In this document: positions 6,627-16,030 of the stretch, piece by piece
How positions within the stretch are numbered: the stretch's first letter is position 1
How the letters are laid out: each line of letters opens with the position of its first letter
NCBI RefSeq assembly: GCF_018709685.1
Contig: NZ_JABDHQ010000012.1
Span: 1-64,000, forward strand
DNA length: 64,000 nt
From: Akkermansia muciniphila
GTDB taxonomy: Bacteria; Verrucomicrobiota; Verrucomicrobiia; Verrucomicrobiales; Akkermansiaceae
Direction: 5' to 3'
Notes under the pieces: model-generated
What the model was told of the DNA's origin: nothing
The model's database searches: none
Seen by the model: only the letters and a program-made list of their open reading frames with translations
Position numbers and translations under genes: made by a program

Positions 6627-7778
6627 ATGCCAGTGTTCATGAACCTGCTGCCTTCCGCCCTTCTCCTGGGACTGACCGCCGCCCTCTGCGCCGCCCATGA
6701 CGCCATCCCGGACGGCGTGGATTTTTTGCGCGCCTACATGCCCGCGCAGGACAGGGAAACCATCACGGAAGAGCGTCTGGACCGGGAGGTACGGCTGGCG
6801 CTGGCGGTCCGCGCCCAGTTTCCCTGGGCGGGCAAGGTGCCGTGGGAGCTTTATGAGAACGACGTGCTCCCGTATGCCGTGGTCAATGAACCGCGGGACG
6901 AATGGAGGGAGCAGTTCCACAACCTGTTCGCCCCGCTGGTTTCCGCGTGCAAAACGGGACGGGAAGCCGCTCTCACCATCGCCTCCAGCATCCAGAAAAC
7001 CCTGAATGTCCGCTACTCCACGGAAAGAAGGGTTCCCCACCAGGGCGTGAAGGAGTCCCTGGAATCCGGCAAGGTCTCCTGTACGGGCCAGAGCATCCTG
7101 CTCGTCTGCGCGCTCCGTTCCGTAGGCATTCCGGCCCGCATGGCCGGAGTCCTTACCTGGAACCACGTGCGAGGCAACCACAACTGGGTGGAAGCCTGGT
7201 GTGACGGGGAATGGCAGATGCTGGAATATAATGAGAAGGATTTCAACACCCCGTGGGTGATGTCCGCCATCAGCATGCTGGACCCCCGCAAGCCGGAAAA
7301 CGCCATTTACGCCACGTCCTGGAAAAAAGAGCCTTCCGGCGAGTTTTTCCCCCTGGTCTGGGAAGCCCGTTACGACGAAAAACGGCGCGCCCTGACCTTT
7401 CCCCCGGAAAGCCGGACCGTTCCCGCCGTCCGGATCACGGACCGCTATATGAAACTGGCGTCAGACTGGATGGCGGCTCAACCGGAATATGTGCCGGGCA
7501 GCAAGCTGATGCTGGACATCAGGGAAGAAAACGGCCCAAAAAAACGCCGCCTGCCCCTGCGCGTGGTCCTCAAGTCGGAAGAAGGGAAAATCCTGGCGGA
7601 GGGCACCACCCCCGGACCGTCCGACGATATGAGGAAATTCCTGGAGATACGCCTGCCGGATAACGTCTCCCGGGGCTTTCTGGAATTCATGATGCCGGAC
7701 GGAACGGTACGCCATGAACCCGTGGCCCATACGGAAGCTCCGGTGCAGATTTTGAATTTCTCCGTAAACGCCCGATGA
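6627..7778 (+). CDS. Exported transglutaminase-like (papain-fold) protein
   Basis: A 383-residue protein with an N-terminal signal peptide (LLPSALLLGLTAALCAA) and a transglutaminase-core domain at about residues 110-215. C152 in KVSCTGQS is the nucleophile and H185 in GNHNWVEAW the base; the acidic partner is probably within LEYNEKD (200-206). Such bacterial proteins are usually proteases or amidases, not true crosslinkers. A C-terminal beta-rich region of about 170 residues follows. A second possible start lies at 6639. It sits between dus and a lipid kinase, an unrelated pair, so its role stays open. Confidence 0.85.
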   Translation: MPVFMNLLPSALLLGLTAALCAAHDAIPDGVDFLRAYMPAQDRETITEERLDREVRLALAVRAQFPWAGKVPWELYENDVLPYAVVNEPRDEWREQFHNLFAPLVSACKTGREAALTIASSIQKTLNVRYSTERRVPHQGVKESLESGKVSCTGQSILLVCALRSVGIPARMAGVLTWNHVRGNHNWVEAWCDGEWQMLEYNEKDFNTPWVMSAISMLDPRKPENAIYATSWKKEPSGEFFPLVWEARYDEKRRALTFPPESRTVPAVRITDRYMKLASDWMAAQPEYVPGSKLMLDIREENGPKKRRLPLRVVLKSEEGKILAEGTTPGPSDDMRKFLEIRLPDNVSRGFLEFMMPDGTVRHEPVAHTEAPVQILNFSVNAR

Positions 7779-8632
7779 GGATTCCCCTTTTTTTCAATAA
7801 CACGGCGCGCAGCGCCAGGGCGGACCGCTTCCGCCGCTGGCTGGACAGACACCGGGACCTTTTTGACGTCATCGAGCCGGAGAGCCGTGCGGACATGCTG
7901 CGCCATCTGGCTGCCCGGGCGGCTTCCGGAGCCGCCGTCGTAGCCGTGGCGGGAGGGGATGGTACGCTGGGAGTGGCCGCGGAAGCCCTCTGCAATACGG
8001 GGACGGCGCTGGCCCCCTTCCCCGCGGGAACCATGAACGTCTTTTCCCGGGAAATAGGAGTACGGCAGGATTTTGACCACGCCCTGCACGTTCTGAACAC
8101 GGGGCGTTCCAGGGAGGTGGACCTGTTTGCCTTCAACGGACGCCCTTTTCTCCAGATGGCGGGCATCGGCGCGGACGCCCGGGCCGTGGAACTGACCACC
8201 TGGGAGATGAAGAAGAGATGGAAGGCCTTCGCGTACGTGATTGCCGGAGCCAGGGTCTGTACGGAACGGCAGCCGCGCCTGACGCTGGCCACGGATGACG
8301 GGCGGGTGCTGGAAGGCGGCGCCATCCTCTTCGGCAACGGGCGCAGGTATGGCGGACCGCTGAATTTCTTTGCGGAAGCGGGCAATGATGACGGACTTCT
8401 GGATGCAGTGGTATTCCAGCACTCCATTCCCTCCATCATCGGGGAATGCCTGATGGCCGCTGTCCATGGCGGCTTCCATTCCCGGAGGCACGGCCGCTTT
8501 GAATACATCCAGATGACCGGGGGAACCGTCACCTCCGCCGGGCAGGCCGCCTGTGAACTGGACGGGGATTACGCGGGAAACGCGCCGGTCCGGATCACGC
8601 GGCACGGCACGCTGAAGGTGCTCGTCCCCTGA
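7775..8632 (+). CDS. Diacylglycerol kinase-family lipid kinase
   Basis: A 285-residue protein with the DAGK catalytic fold. The nucleotide-binding motif AVAGGDGTLG (G60-T64) and the FPAGTMNVFSREIG segment are diagnostic of the DgkB/YegS/BmrU group, which phosphorylates diacylglycerol or similar lipids with ATP at the inner membrane face. GIGADARAVELT and the C-terminal beta domain, ending in CELDGDYAGNAPVRI, fit the family. The start overlaps the previous stop by 4 bp (ATGA), so translation is coupled. Natural substrate unknown. Confidence 0.88.
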   Translation: MRIPLFFNNTARSARADRFRRWLDRHRDLFDVIEPESRADMLRHLAARAASGAAVVAVAGGDGTLGVAAEALCNTGTALAPFPAGTMNVFSREIGVRQDFDHALHVLNTGRSREVDLFAFNGRPFLQMAGIGADARAVELTTWEMKKRWKAFAYVIAGARVCTERQPRLTLATDDGRVLEGGAILFGNGRRYGGPLNFFAEAGNDDGLLDAVVFQHSIPSIIGECLMAAVHGGFHSRRHGRFEYIQMTGGTVTSAGQAACELDGDYAGNAPVRITRHGTLKVLVP

Positions 8633-8668
8633 AACGGCCCCATTCAGGCGGCCATTTCCTGTGCCGCT

Positions 8669-9121
8669 TCAACTCAGTAAAAAGTTGGCAAACGTATTCA
8701 GCATGCAGGAAAGGCGGTTCATCTGACTCGCCGGAAACCCGGTAAAGGCCAGGATAATGGCAATATCCATCAGTCCTGCCACGGCAATCCATTTGATGAT
8801 GGCCGGCAAGGGCGACAGGGAGGGTTCATATACATTCCACTCTTCCGCCACAAAGGAAAAATCCTCCCCGGAATCAAAACGGCGGAACTGCTCCTTCAAT
8901 TCCTCCACCATCATTTCATGGGGGCATACAAATCCATGGGTGGAATCCCCCACTTCGCAATAGTACAGTCCGTTGCCCACGGGAACGGACTGTATGTGCA
9001 TTCCATTCCTGCCATCCAGGAAAATATGGGCGTTATGAGAAGCGTCCCCGTACCGGAGGAACATTTCATCCAAGCTGCCGCACGTTTCTCCGTTAAACAG
9101 ATAACGATGGGAGGCTGTCAT
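8669..9121 (-). CDS. Small membrane-anchored protein, unknown function
   Basis: A 150-residue protein with a soluble N-terminal domain (about 1-100; acidic, with two or three Cys) and one clear C-terminal membrane segment at about 107-130 (IIKWIAVAGLMDIAIILAF). The N-terminal part, beginning MTASHRYLFNGE with GSLDEMFLRYG, resembles no family I can name. The start at 9121 follows from the promoter just upstream (-10 ends 7 nt before the ATG), which would make the mRNA leaderless. It is monocistronic, downstream of the fabI terminator. Confidence 0.75.
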   Translation of the reverse strand: MTASHRYLFNGETCGSLDEMFLRYGDASHNAHIFLDGRNGMHIQSVPVGNGLYYCEVGDSTHGFVCPHEMMVEELKEQFRRFDSGEDFSFVAEEWNVYEPSLSPLPAIIKWIAVAGLMDIAIILAFTGFPASQMNRLSCMLNTFANFLLS

Positions 9122-9128
9122 TTTTTTA

Positions 9129-9156
9129 TTTATAAAAATGAAACCCCGCAAGGCAA
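9129..9156 (-). promoter_or_regulatory. Promoter of the small membrane protein gene, leaderless
   Basis: -35 TTGCCT (9156-9151), 16-bp spacer, -10 TATAAA (9134-9129), then 7 nt (TAAAAAA) to the ATG at 9121. Confidence 0.6.
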
Positions 9157-9209
9157 GATTTTTTGACGGAAGAAAAAGGGCATCCCTGTCATACTGGCGG
9201 ATGCGGCGC

Positions 9210-9240
9210 AAAAAGGCCGTACCGCAAGCGGCACGGCCTG
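9210..9240 (-). terminator. Terminator of the secretin-fabI operon
   Basis: AGGCCGT (9214-9220) and ACGGCCT (9233-9239) form a stem extended inward by ACC/GGC-type pairs, followed on the minus strand by TTTTT. It lies 33 bp after the fabI stop. Confidence 0.85.
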
Positions 9241-9272
9241 AAAGGAAGGAGGAATCTTCCGTAAGGAAAACG

Positions 9273-10055
9273 TTACATGCCCATGATCTGATAGCCGCCG
9301 TCCACGTAAATCACCTGTCCGGTGATTGCGGCGGAGCCATCGCTGGCCAGGAACACGCCGGTGGCGCCCAGTTCCTCGCCCGTGCAGGAACGGCCCAGGG
9401 GGGCGTGTTCCTCATACACCTTGAACATGGTGCTGAAACCGGACACGCCGCGCGCCGCAAGCGTCTGCATGGGGCCGGCGCTGATGCAGTTGACGCGGAT
9501 GCCGCGGGCGCGGCCCAGGTCGTACGCCAGATAACGGGTGCAGGCTTCCAGGGCGGCCTTGGACACGCCCATCAGGTTGTAGTTCGGCACCACCTTTTCT
9601 GAACCCAGGTAGGACATCGCCAGAATGCTGCCGTTGTCGGACATCATGGGCTCCACGGCGCGGGAAAGGGCCACCAGGGAGTAGGCGGAAATATCCAGGG
9701 AAATCTTGAACGCGTCGCGTCCCGTTTCCAGGAAACTGCCGCCCAGGGCTTCCTTCGGGGCAAAAGCCACGGAATGCAGCATGCAGTCCACCTTGTCCGT
9801 ATGCTTCCGGACATTTTCAAAGAATGCATTGATGGATTCATCATCGCTGACATCCAGATCGTAGACGGGGGCATCCTCGCCAAAGTTTTCATGGACCAGC
9901 TTGAGCACGCCGTCCTTGAGGCGTTCACCCTGGTAATTGAAGATGAGCTTTGCGCCCGCTTCATGCCATGCCTTGGCAATTGCGAACGCGATACTGCGCT
10001 TGTTCGCCACGCCGACTACGACACCAACTTTGCCTTCGAGTAATTTACTTGACAT
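9273..10055 (-). CDS. fabI: Enoyl-[acyl-carrier-protein] reductase (NADH)
   Basis: Reduces enoyl-ACP in the last step of each fatty-acid elongation cycle. A 260-residue short-chain dehydrogenase fold: cofactor motif GVANKRSIAFAIAKAW near the N-terminus, and the FabI active site Y-x6-K in NYNLMGVSK. The C-terminal IYVDGGYQIMGM is typical. I chose MSSKLLEGK at 10055 as start. It is the last gene of the minus-strand operon: 67 bp after folD and just ahead of a strong terminator. FabI is the target of triclosan-type inhibitors in other bacteria. Confidence 0.96.
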   Translation of the reverse strand: MSSKLLEGKVGVVVGVANKRSIAFAIAKAWHEAGAKLIFNYQGERLKDGVLKLVHENFGEDAPVYDLDVSDDESINAFFENVRKHTDKVDCMLHSVAFAPKEALGGSFLETGRDAFKISLDISAYSLVALSRAVEPMMSDNGSILAMSYLGSEKVVPNYNLMGVSKAALEACTRYLAYDLGRARGIRVNCISAGPMQTLAARGVSGFSTMFKVYEEHAPLGRSCTGEELGATGVFLASDGSAAITGQVIYVDGGYQIMGM

Positions 10056-10122
10056 AATGGTAAGTGGATACTGCCCTATTTTCCTGCTTTTGACAAGGAA
10101 AACGGACGTCACCCGCGCTTCC

Positions 10123-10998
10123 TCATGCGCCCGTCTGCTGGCGGCAGGCCTTGACCGTGTTAGCCATCAGCATGGCGATGGTCATCGGTCCCACGCCGCC
10201 GGGCACGGGAGTGATGGCCCGGCATTTGGGAGCCACTTCATCATAGGCCACGTCCCCCACAATCCGGTAGCCGCGCTTGGCAGCGGCGTCTTCCACGCGG
10301 TTGATGCCCACGTCCACCACCACGGCGCCGTCCTTCACAAAATCAGCCGTCACGAAGGCGGGCCTGCCTATGGCCGCCACGATGATGTCCGCGGAGCGGC
10401 AGAGCTCCGGCAGATTTTTTGTGCGGGAATGGGCCACAGTCACGGTGGCGTTCGCCTGCTTGGACATCAGCAGATGGGCCATCGGCTTGCCTACGATCAT
10501 GCTGCGGCCAATGACCACGGCATTCGCCCCGGCTGTTTCAATGCCCGCCGCCTGCAGCAGCCTGATGCAGCCCAGAGGGGTGCAGGGCACAAATCCGGTT
10601 TCATCCTCCAGCACCAGCTTGGCGACGTTTTCCGGATGGAAGCCGTCCACGTCCTTGGCAGGGTCAATTTCCAGCACCACGGCCGCCTCGTCAATATGGG
10701 GGGGAGGCGGGCTCTGCACCAGAATGCCATGAATGGATGGGTCCGCATTCAAGTCACGGACCACCTGCAGCAGTTCTTCCTGGGAGGCGTCGGAAGGCAG
10801 AACGATTTTCCGGGAATTCATTCCCAGTTCCGCGCATTTCTTTACCTTGGAATTAACGTACACCTGGGAGGCGGGGTCTTCCCCCACCAGCACCACGGCC
10901 AGGCCGGGAGTGATTCCCTGTTCCCTGAGCCGCTCAATATCCCTTCCAACCTCTTCCAGCACCTGGGAGGCTACTTGTTTTCCGTCGATGATTTGCAT
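10123..10998 (-). CDS. folD: Bifunctional methylenetetrahydrofolate dehydrogenase/cyclohydrolase
   Basis: Interconverts 5,10-methylene-, methenyl- and 10-formyl-THF in the cytoplasm, supplying one-carbon units for purines and formyl-Met-tRNA. At 291 residues it is normal length. Diagnostic parts are [17 protein letters not shown] (catalytic Lys in the YVxxK motif), [20 protein letters not shown], the Rossmann segment [17 protein letters not shown], and [16 protein letters not shown]. Its start lies 28 bp inside the upstream acyltransferase gene. Confidence 0.97.
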   Translation of the reverse strand: MQIIDGKQVASQVLEEVGRDIERLREQGITPGLAVVLVGEDPASQVYVNSKVKKCAELGMNSRKIVLPSDASQEELLQVVRDLNADPSIHGILVQSPPPPHIDEAAVVLEIDPAKDVDGFHPENVAKLVLEDETGFVPCTPLGCIRLLQAAGIETAGANAVVIGRSMIVGKPMAHLLMSKQANATVTVAHSRTKNLPELCRSADIIVAAIGRPAFVTADFVKDGAVVVDVGINRVEDAAAKRGYRIVGDVAYDEVAPKCRAITPVPGGVGPMTIAMLMANTVKACRQQTGA

Positions 10999-11699
10999 AA
11001 TAATGATTCTTTAAGTGGTGGAAAATCCGGAAGCCCCTGCCGCATCAGCCCGGCCAGCAGGCGCGCATACTCCGCCACCTGCTCCTCCGTTACGTCCGGA
11101 GGAATAAACAGGCGCTTTTTCCATAAAATGTTCACGTTGGAGCACGGCTTGGGAATGGCGTAACGGTCCCAGGCCTTGTTCAGCCGCCAGCAGCTTTCAT
11201 ACTCTATGCACACGGGGACGATGGGCAGGCCGGACTGGGAGGCCATTTTAATGATGCCGTGGTGCACCTCATAAATGGGACCCTGGGGGCCGTCCGGGGT
11301 AAGGCAGAAACAGACGTCGCCTTCCTGAAGCTTCCGCATCATCTCTATATAGGCCAGGGCGCCGCGCCGTCCGGAAGAACCGCGCACGGAATCCAGGCCA
11401 AAGTGCCTGCAAATGGACTCTACCAGGGCCCCGTCCTTGCTGGCGCTGGTCAGCACGCACATCTTGAGCGGCTTCTGGGCCAGGGACCAGGCATAACCCG
11501 GCACGGTCGTGCGGTTGTGCCAGAGGGCCACAAGAAAAGGCGTCGTGTAGACATCGTCGTGCTCCTCCTTGATGGAACGGATATTAAGGCTCATGCAAAG
11601 AGGCTGGAGCACGGACCACAGGCCAAAGCCGGCCAGCCTGGTCCACCAGCGGGAACGCTTCTCGGATGTTTTGCGGACAGTAGGTTTGAGTATGAACAT
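10971..11699 (-). CDS. DUF374 / lysophospholipid acyltransferase-like protein
   Basis: A 242-residue protein of the DUF374 group, related to LpxL/PlsC acyltransferases. It shows ALWHNR in place of the usual HxxxxD start, then a [15 protein letters not shown] segment and [15 protein letters not shown], the hallmark of the group. It probably acts at the membrane on lipid A or another lipid, but the acceptor is unknown. A short GAGG lies 5 nt before the ATG. It starts 15 bp after the AsmA-like gene and overlaps folD by 28 bp, so it is firmly in the operon. Confidence 0.8.
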   Translation of the reverse strand: MFILKPTVRKTSEKRSRWWTRLAGFGLWSVLQPLCMSLNIRSIKEEHDDVYTTPFLVALWHNRTTVPGYAWSLAQKPLKMCVLTSASKDGALVESICRHFGLDSVRGSSGRRGALAYIEMMRKLQEGDVCFCLTPDGPQGPIYEVHHGIIKMASQSGLPIVPVCIEYESCWRLNKAWDRYAIPKPCSNVNILWKKRLFIPPDVTEEQVAEYARLLAGLMRQGLPDFPPLKESLLCKSSTENK

Positions 11700-11714
11700 G
11701 AATCCTCGGCAATA

Positions 11715-13358
11715 TCACATGAATCCGTCCACAGTAACCCGGGCCGGAGAAGGAGTTGAGGGGGCGGGATGGACCATCCCGCGGGAGGGGGCGGCCTGCA
11801 TTCCCGGACGCTCCGCACGCGGCTCCACTTCCTGGAGCATGGGACCGGAACTGTCCTGGGGGGATGACGGGGAACCGGAAATTTTTACGGAAAGAACGAT
11901 GTCACGCCCTTCCTGCGTGGCGCCGGACGGAATGCGGACCCCGTTCACCATGTAGGAGGGAATTTTGAAGACCAGTTCTCCCGCCAGTTCAGTTCCGTCG
12001 CTGGCCACGAAGCCCGTCACTCCCAGGAAGCCCTGCTCAAACAGGGAAATTTCCGTCAGGGAAACGGAGCGGTCCGTGCCGTCGCTTTCCAGAAGGAAGG
12101 AGCCGGACGTAAAGACGGGTGAGGAATAAGGAAGCTTTATTTCCGAGTTCTGGGCAGTCATGGCCGCCAGCAGGCGGAAGACGGGCAGCCTGAGCATGTT
12201 CGCCTTGACGACGGAACCGCTGTACCCCTTCACGGAAGGCCTTTTTTGCTCCGCCATGACGGGCAGCCCGAATTCTACCTTCAATTCATGCTTTTCATCC
12301 ACTTCCTGGTCCCCCATCTGCACCTTGAGGAAGGAGGAAAAATCGTTCCCCACCAGGGAATGGAGCTCAAAATTCCTCCCCGTGAGGGTCCACGCCTGGT
12401 GGCGGAAATCAATGCCAAGGGGGAAATTCCCCGTAATCATGAAGGTACTCACCTCCGCAGGCTTGTTGAGCAGGCGCCCCTTGTCCAGAAAGCCGGAAAA
12501 GGTAAGCTGCCTGATGCCGTTTCCGTTTAAAATAAGGGAACCGGCATCCATGCTCATCAGCGGCCAGCCCTTGATTTTCAGTTTCTGCTGTGACAGGTCC
12601 AGCACGTATTCCGGCTCAGCACCGGCTCCGGACGTGCGGATATAGGCCTCCGCCGTCAGGAAAAAGGGCCCGTCATTACGTTCCAGGGTGAATTCCTCCG
12701 TCTGGTGGGCATAACCTACTTCCAGGCGCGGAGCGGTATAACGCCGGAAGACGAAAGGCAGCTCCCTGCCCGTCTGCGGCACGGCAAATTTGGCGAATCC
12801 GGGACGCAGGGCCACCACGGCCTTGGCCACGTTCATGCTCTCCCCCTTGATTTTCCCCATGAACAGGGAGGTGGGGGAGATTTCCCCGGAGATGCCTTCC
12901 AGAATTACGAAGGACAGGCAGGAATCCTCCGGAAAGGCTACCTTGATGCGGGAAGCCTTCATGGAAAGGCCGTCCATCGCCATGCCGGAGATTTCCACCT
13001 TCCCCCCCCACGCGGCGGAAAGGTCCGATTGCAGGCGGCTGGTGAATTCCTCCGTGTTGAATGACGTCAGCCGGTACATGTACGTTCCCGCCAGAGCACC
13101 CACGGCCAGCAGGACCGCAATGCAGAGGGCGATCAGAAAACGCTTGTTTTTCAGCACAGCCTGTTTGGCGTCATTACGGTCGTCATGATAGGTGCGGCGG
13201 CGTTTTTCCACCCGGATGACCTTGGTGCCGTCCGGGCGCACCACCACTTCCCTTTTCCGCTCCACGCCCCGGGAGTCCGAGGCATGCAGCTGGCGCATGA
13301 TATTGTCGGTCCCCTGGGAGGAAGAAGAGGACTCAGGATCGGAATCGCTGTTCTTCAA
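11715..13358 (-). CDS. AsmA-like single-pass membrane protein, function unknown
   Basis: A 547-residue protein. Residues 1-70 are polar and basic and probably cytoplasmic. One membrane segment lies at about 74-94 (FLIALCIAVLLAVGALAGTY). The rest (about 450 residues) is predicted periplasmic and beta-rich, with the FNTEEFTSRLQSDLSAAWGGKVEI opening seen at the start of AsmA/TamB-type domains. Such proteins are linked to outer-membrane lipid or protein traffic. It starts 21 bp after the secretin gene, so the two may work together. The family assignment is by general pattern, not a diagnostic motif. Confidence 0.65.
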   Translation of the reverse strand: MKNSDSDPESSSSSQGTDNIMRQLHASDSRGVERKREVVVRPDGTKVIRVEKRRRTYHDDRNDAKQAVLKNKRFLIALCIAVLLAVGALAGTYMYRLTSFNTEEFTSRLQSDLSAAWGGKVEISGMAMDGLSMKASRIKVAFPEDSCLSFVILEGISGEISPTSLFMGKIKGESMNVAKAVVALRPGFAKFAVPQTGRELPFVFRRYTAPRLEVGYAHQTEEFTLERNDGPFFLTAEAYIRTSGAGAEPEYVLDLSQQKLKIKGWPLMSMDAGSLILNGNGIRQLTFSGFLDKGRLLNKPAEVSTFMITGNFPLGIDFRHQAWTLTGRNFELHSLVGNDFSSFLKVQMGDQEVDEKHELKVEFGLPVMAEQKRPSVKGYSGSVVKANMLRLPVFRLLAAMTAQNSEIKLPYSSPVFTSGSFLLESDGTDRSVSLTEISLFEQGFLGVTGFVASDGTELAGELVFKIPSYMVNGVRIPSGATQEGRDIVLSVKISGSPSSPQDSSGPMLQEVEPRAERPGMQAAPSRGMVHPAPSTPSPARVTVDGFM

Positions 13359-13379
13359 TGATTGTAATCCGGTTAAAGG

Positions 13380-15920
13380 TTATTCGGCATTGCTCAGGGC
13401 GGGAAGAGGCGCCAGACCTGCCGGGACATCCCCGTCCGGAACGGAGGTGCTCGGCGTGTAAAGCTGCTTGCCGCCCGGGTCCACCACTTCCGCCTTCACC
13501 ATGATGATGATGGCCTTGCGCTGTTCCTTGGCGCCCTTGGAGCGGAACAGACGCCCCACCCAGGGAATATCGCCCAGAATGGGGATTTTATCCTCATACG
13601 TGATGGACGTGGATTTTTTCAGGGAGCCGATGACGAGCGTGCTGCCGGTGGCGATGCGCACGGGAGCGGTCAGGCGGCGCGTGGAGAATACGGGCTGCAG
13701 GATGAAGTTGTCGGAAGCTTTCACCATGACGATGTCTTCCTTCGGGTTCTTCTCCCGGGAGGCCACGGGAATGAAGAGCGGCGTGCCGTAGTTGATGAAG
13801 CCGTCAAATTCCACGATTTCAGGCACAACCGTCATTTCCACGATGGACTTGTCGTCGCTGATGCCGGTCACTTCCACGTTGAACAGCGTGCCAAGCTGCC
13901 TTGTTTCAAAGGCGGAGGGATGCGCCGGGGTCATGGGCATGACCTGGAGGCGGTCCCCGTTGTCGTCGTCATAGTTGCCCCAGTCGTCGCCGTTATTATT
14001 ATTGTTGCCCGTGCTGTTGGGGACTTCGGGCGGATCATATTCCGTGGGATAAATCAGTTCCCTGCCGCTGAAGAACGTGGCTTTTTCACCGGGCCGCACA
14101 ATGACGGAAGGATGCTGCATGATGTCCGTGCCCTTCTTCTGGCTCAGGCCGCGCATAATCATGGTAACGTCCGCCTGGCTCCACATGCCGCGCATGGTGA
14201 GGATGCTGGGGGCGCCACCGGGAACGTAGGCCACGCCCGTGCTTCTGGCGGAAGACCCGCGCTCAATCATGCCGTCAATGCTGTCTTCCGTAAAGACCTG
14301 GTTGCCGGACCTCAGACCGCCCACCACTCCTCCGGGAACGGCGGCTCCCGCCACCTGGGCGGCGCTGTCCAGCACGGTGTTGTTATAATCGTTCTTGTTG
14401 GTTCCCGCACCGCCCATGAACCATTTGGACGGGTCCAGGTTCAGGTTCACGATCCAGTTGAAGCCCAATTCTTCCAGGTCCGTCTGGTTCACTTCCAGGA
14501 ACGTGGCGCTGACAACCACCTGAAGGGGCTGTTCCGCGCTCTTGGAGGCCACCAGCTCCTCCAGCAGGCTCAAGTCCCGGGGGGTGCCATGGAAAAGGAG
14601 GGTGGAGTTGCCTGAATTGTACTTGATGAAGCTGCCCTCCGGGAATTTCACCCCCAGGGAGGCCAGGGCCTTCTGCGGGTCCACCCGTTTCAGGGTCATG
14701 CCGGAGGAGCCTGAATCCCCGGAAGCGAAGGGGTCCGCATTTTCCGTATCGGAGGATTCGGACAAGCCGGAAAAGAAGCCCGGCGGAAGGGTGATGGACT
14801 TGGTCACCATGTAGGTGGTGCCGTCCGCACTGGATACCAGTTCCGCGCCAAAGGCGTTCGTGCGCAGCAGGAGGCCGGAAGCGCGCGCCACATATTCCAG
14901 GGCGTCGCGGAGCGGCACGTTTTGAAGATTCAGCGTAATTTTCTTTTCAGCGACTTCCCTGGCGGAACTGCTGTCCGCCGGCCCCGGGTCCACGGAGATG
15001 TTCACGCCGCGCTCCGCCGTGGTCATGGCCGTGGTGTCATGCGTCCTGGCCTGGCTGCGCAGGTAGTCCACGGCTTCCTCCACCGTAGCGCCGTCCAGCT
15101 GCACGCGCGGCAGGCGGATCATGCCCAGCTTCTGGTCCACGTTCACCACGGGATTGTCCAGCGGCTCGGAAAAGGAGGAAGGTTCCTCCGGCGTTTCCGT
15201 CAGGGGCGCGGGCCGCTCCCACAGCCGGGAGACCTCCGCCAGCGCGTTCCCGCGCATTTCATCCCGTGCGGCGTCAAAGTAAGTGGTTCTGGCGCGGTTC
15301 ACCAGCTCCATGCCGCGCCGCGCCGCCGTATTGTAAGGGTCCGCCTGGAGGACGGAGGTGAATTCCTTCAGGGCCGCATCATACTGGCCCAGTTCATAAT
15401 AACCGTAAGCCAGATGGAGCAGGCGGTTCACCTCCTCCACATTCTTGACGTGTTCCGGGGAAAGGGCCGGATTCGTCCTCACCGGGTCCTGGGCCATCTC
15501 CAGCGTACGCTTGGCGAGCGCATGCGTCGGGGTGGTTTTCAGGGCGTCCTGCAGCAGCTTGACAGCCTCGTCATAACGCCCCACCTTGATGTACTCCTGG
15601 GCCACCGCCACGCTGGCGTCCGCAATGCTGGTTTCCAGAAAACGGCGCCGCTTCTCCATGTTGGGGGACTTGGGCAGCGTGGAAAGGCTCCTGCGGTAAT
15701 TTTCCAGGGCTTCCTGATACTTGCCTTCGGAATACTGCTGACGCGCCTGCCCCAGCAGCAGCATGGAAGCCTGGGCCTGCTCTTCCATCCGGGCCGCGGC
15801 CCGCCGGGAGGCCCCTGCCCCTTCCTGCGCCAGCCCCTGGCCGGCGCCAATACCGGCCACGGCAAGAGCCAGAGCAATTTGCTGAATGGCAGACATGGAG
15901 TGAGGGAAACGTCTAGTCAT
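13380..15920 (-). CDS. TPR-containing secretin (GspD/PilQ-type outer-membrane pore)
   Basis: An 846-residue exported protein. It has a signal peptide (about 9-31), TPR-like helices at about 50-205, an N0/STN-like domain near 325-370, an N1-like domain near 408-465 and the secretin beta-barrel domain from about 465 to 815. The secretin signature is at 766-800 (GSLKKSTSITYEDKIPILGD, then IPWVGRLF). An Asn/Asp-rich insert lies at about 636-656. The fold implies a gated multimeric pore for type II secretion or type IV pili. Fusing TPRs directly to a secretin is unusual outside this phylum. A promoter at 15962-15934 supports the start at 15920. No other secretion or pilus gene is nearby. Confidence 0.88.
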   Translation of the reverse strand: MTRRFPHSMSAIQQIALALAVAGIGAGQGLAQEGAGASRRAAARMEEQAQASMLLLGQARQQYSEGKYQEALENYRRSLSTLPKSPNMEKRRRFLETSIADASVAVAQEYIKVGRYDEAVKLLQDALKTTPTHALAKRTLEMAQDPVRTNPALSPEHVKNVEEVNRLLHLAYGYYELGQYDAALKEFTSVLQADPYNTAARRGMELVNRARTTYFDAARDEMRGNALAEVSRLWERPAPLTETPEEPSSFSEPLDNPVVNVDQKLGMIRLPRVQLDGATVEEAVDYLRSQARTHDTTAMTTAERGVNISVDPGPADSSSAREVAEKKITLNLQNVPLRDALEYVARASGLLLRTNAFGAELVSSADGTTYMVTKSITLPPGFFSGLSESSDTENADPFASGDSGSSGMTLKRVDPQKALASLGVKFPEGSFIKYNSGNSTLLFHGTPRDLSLLEELVASKSAEQPLQVVVSATFLEVNQTDLEELGFNWIVNLNLDPSKWFMGGAGTNKNDYNNTVLDSAAQVAGAAVPGGVVGGLRSGNQVFTEDSIDGMIERGSSARSTGVAYVPGGAPSILTMRGMWSQADVTMIMRGLSQKKGTDIMQHPSVIVRPGEKATFFSGRELIYPTEYDPPEVPNSTGNNNNNGDDWGNYDDDNGDRLQVMPMTPAHPSAFETRQLGTLFNVEVTGISDDKSIVEMTVVPEIVEFDGFINYGTPLFIPVASREKNPKEDIVMVKASDNFILQPVFSTRRLTAPVRIATGSTLVIGSLKKSTSITYEDKIPILGDIPWVGRLFRSKGAKEQRKAIIIMVKAEVVDPGGKQLYTPSTSVPDGDVPAGLAPLPALSNAE

Positions 15921-15933
15921 AGGAATTTCCGGG

Positions 15934-15962
15934 ACTATACCGAATTAAAAACGGCCCGTCAT
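15934..15962 (-). promoter_or_regulatory. Promoter of the secretin operon
   Basis: -35 ATGACG (15962-15957), 17-bp spacer, -10 TATAGT (15939-15934), then 13 nt to the ATG at 15920. A further TATAAT lies at 15966-15961. Confidence 0.5.
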
Positions 15963-15983
15963 TATAAAAACGCCCAGCAGAGC

Positions 15984-16016
15984 AAAAAATATCGGAAAAG
16001 GCGCGCGGCCCTTTCC
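15984..16016 (-). terminator. Terminator after the GH13 gene
   Basis: GGAAAAGGC (15994-16002) and GCCCTTTCC (16008-16016) pair with one G-U wobble and are followed on the minus strand by a six-T run (15989-15984). Confidence 0.7.
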
Positions 16017-16030
16017 ATGAGGATGCCCCT

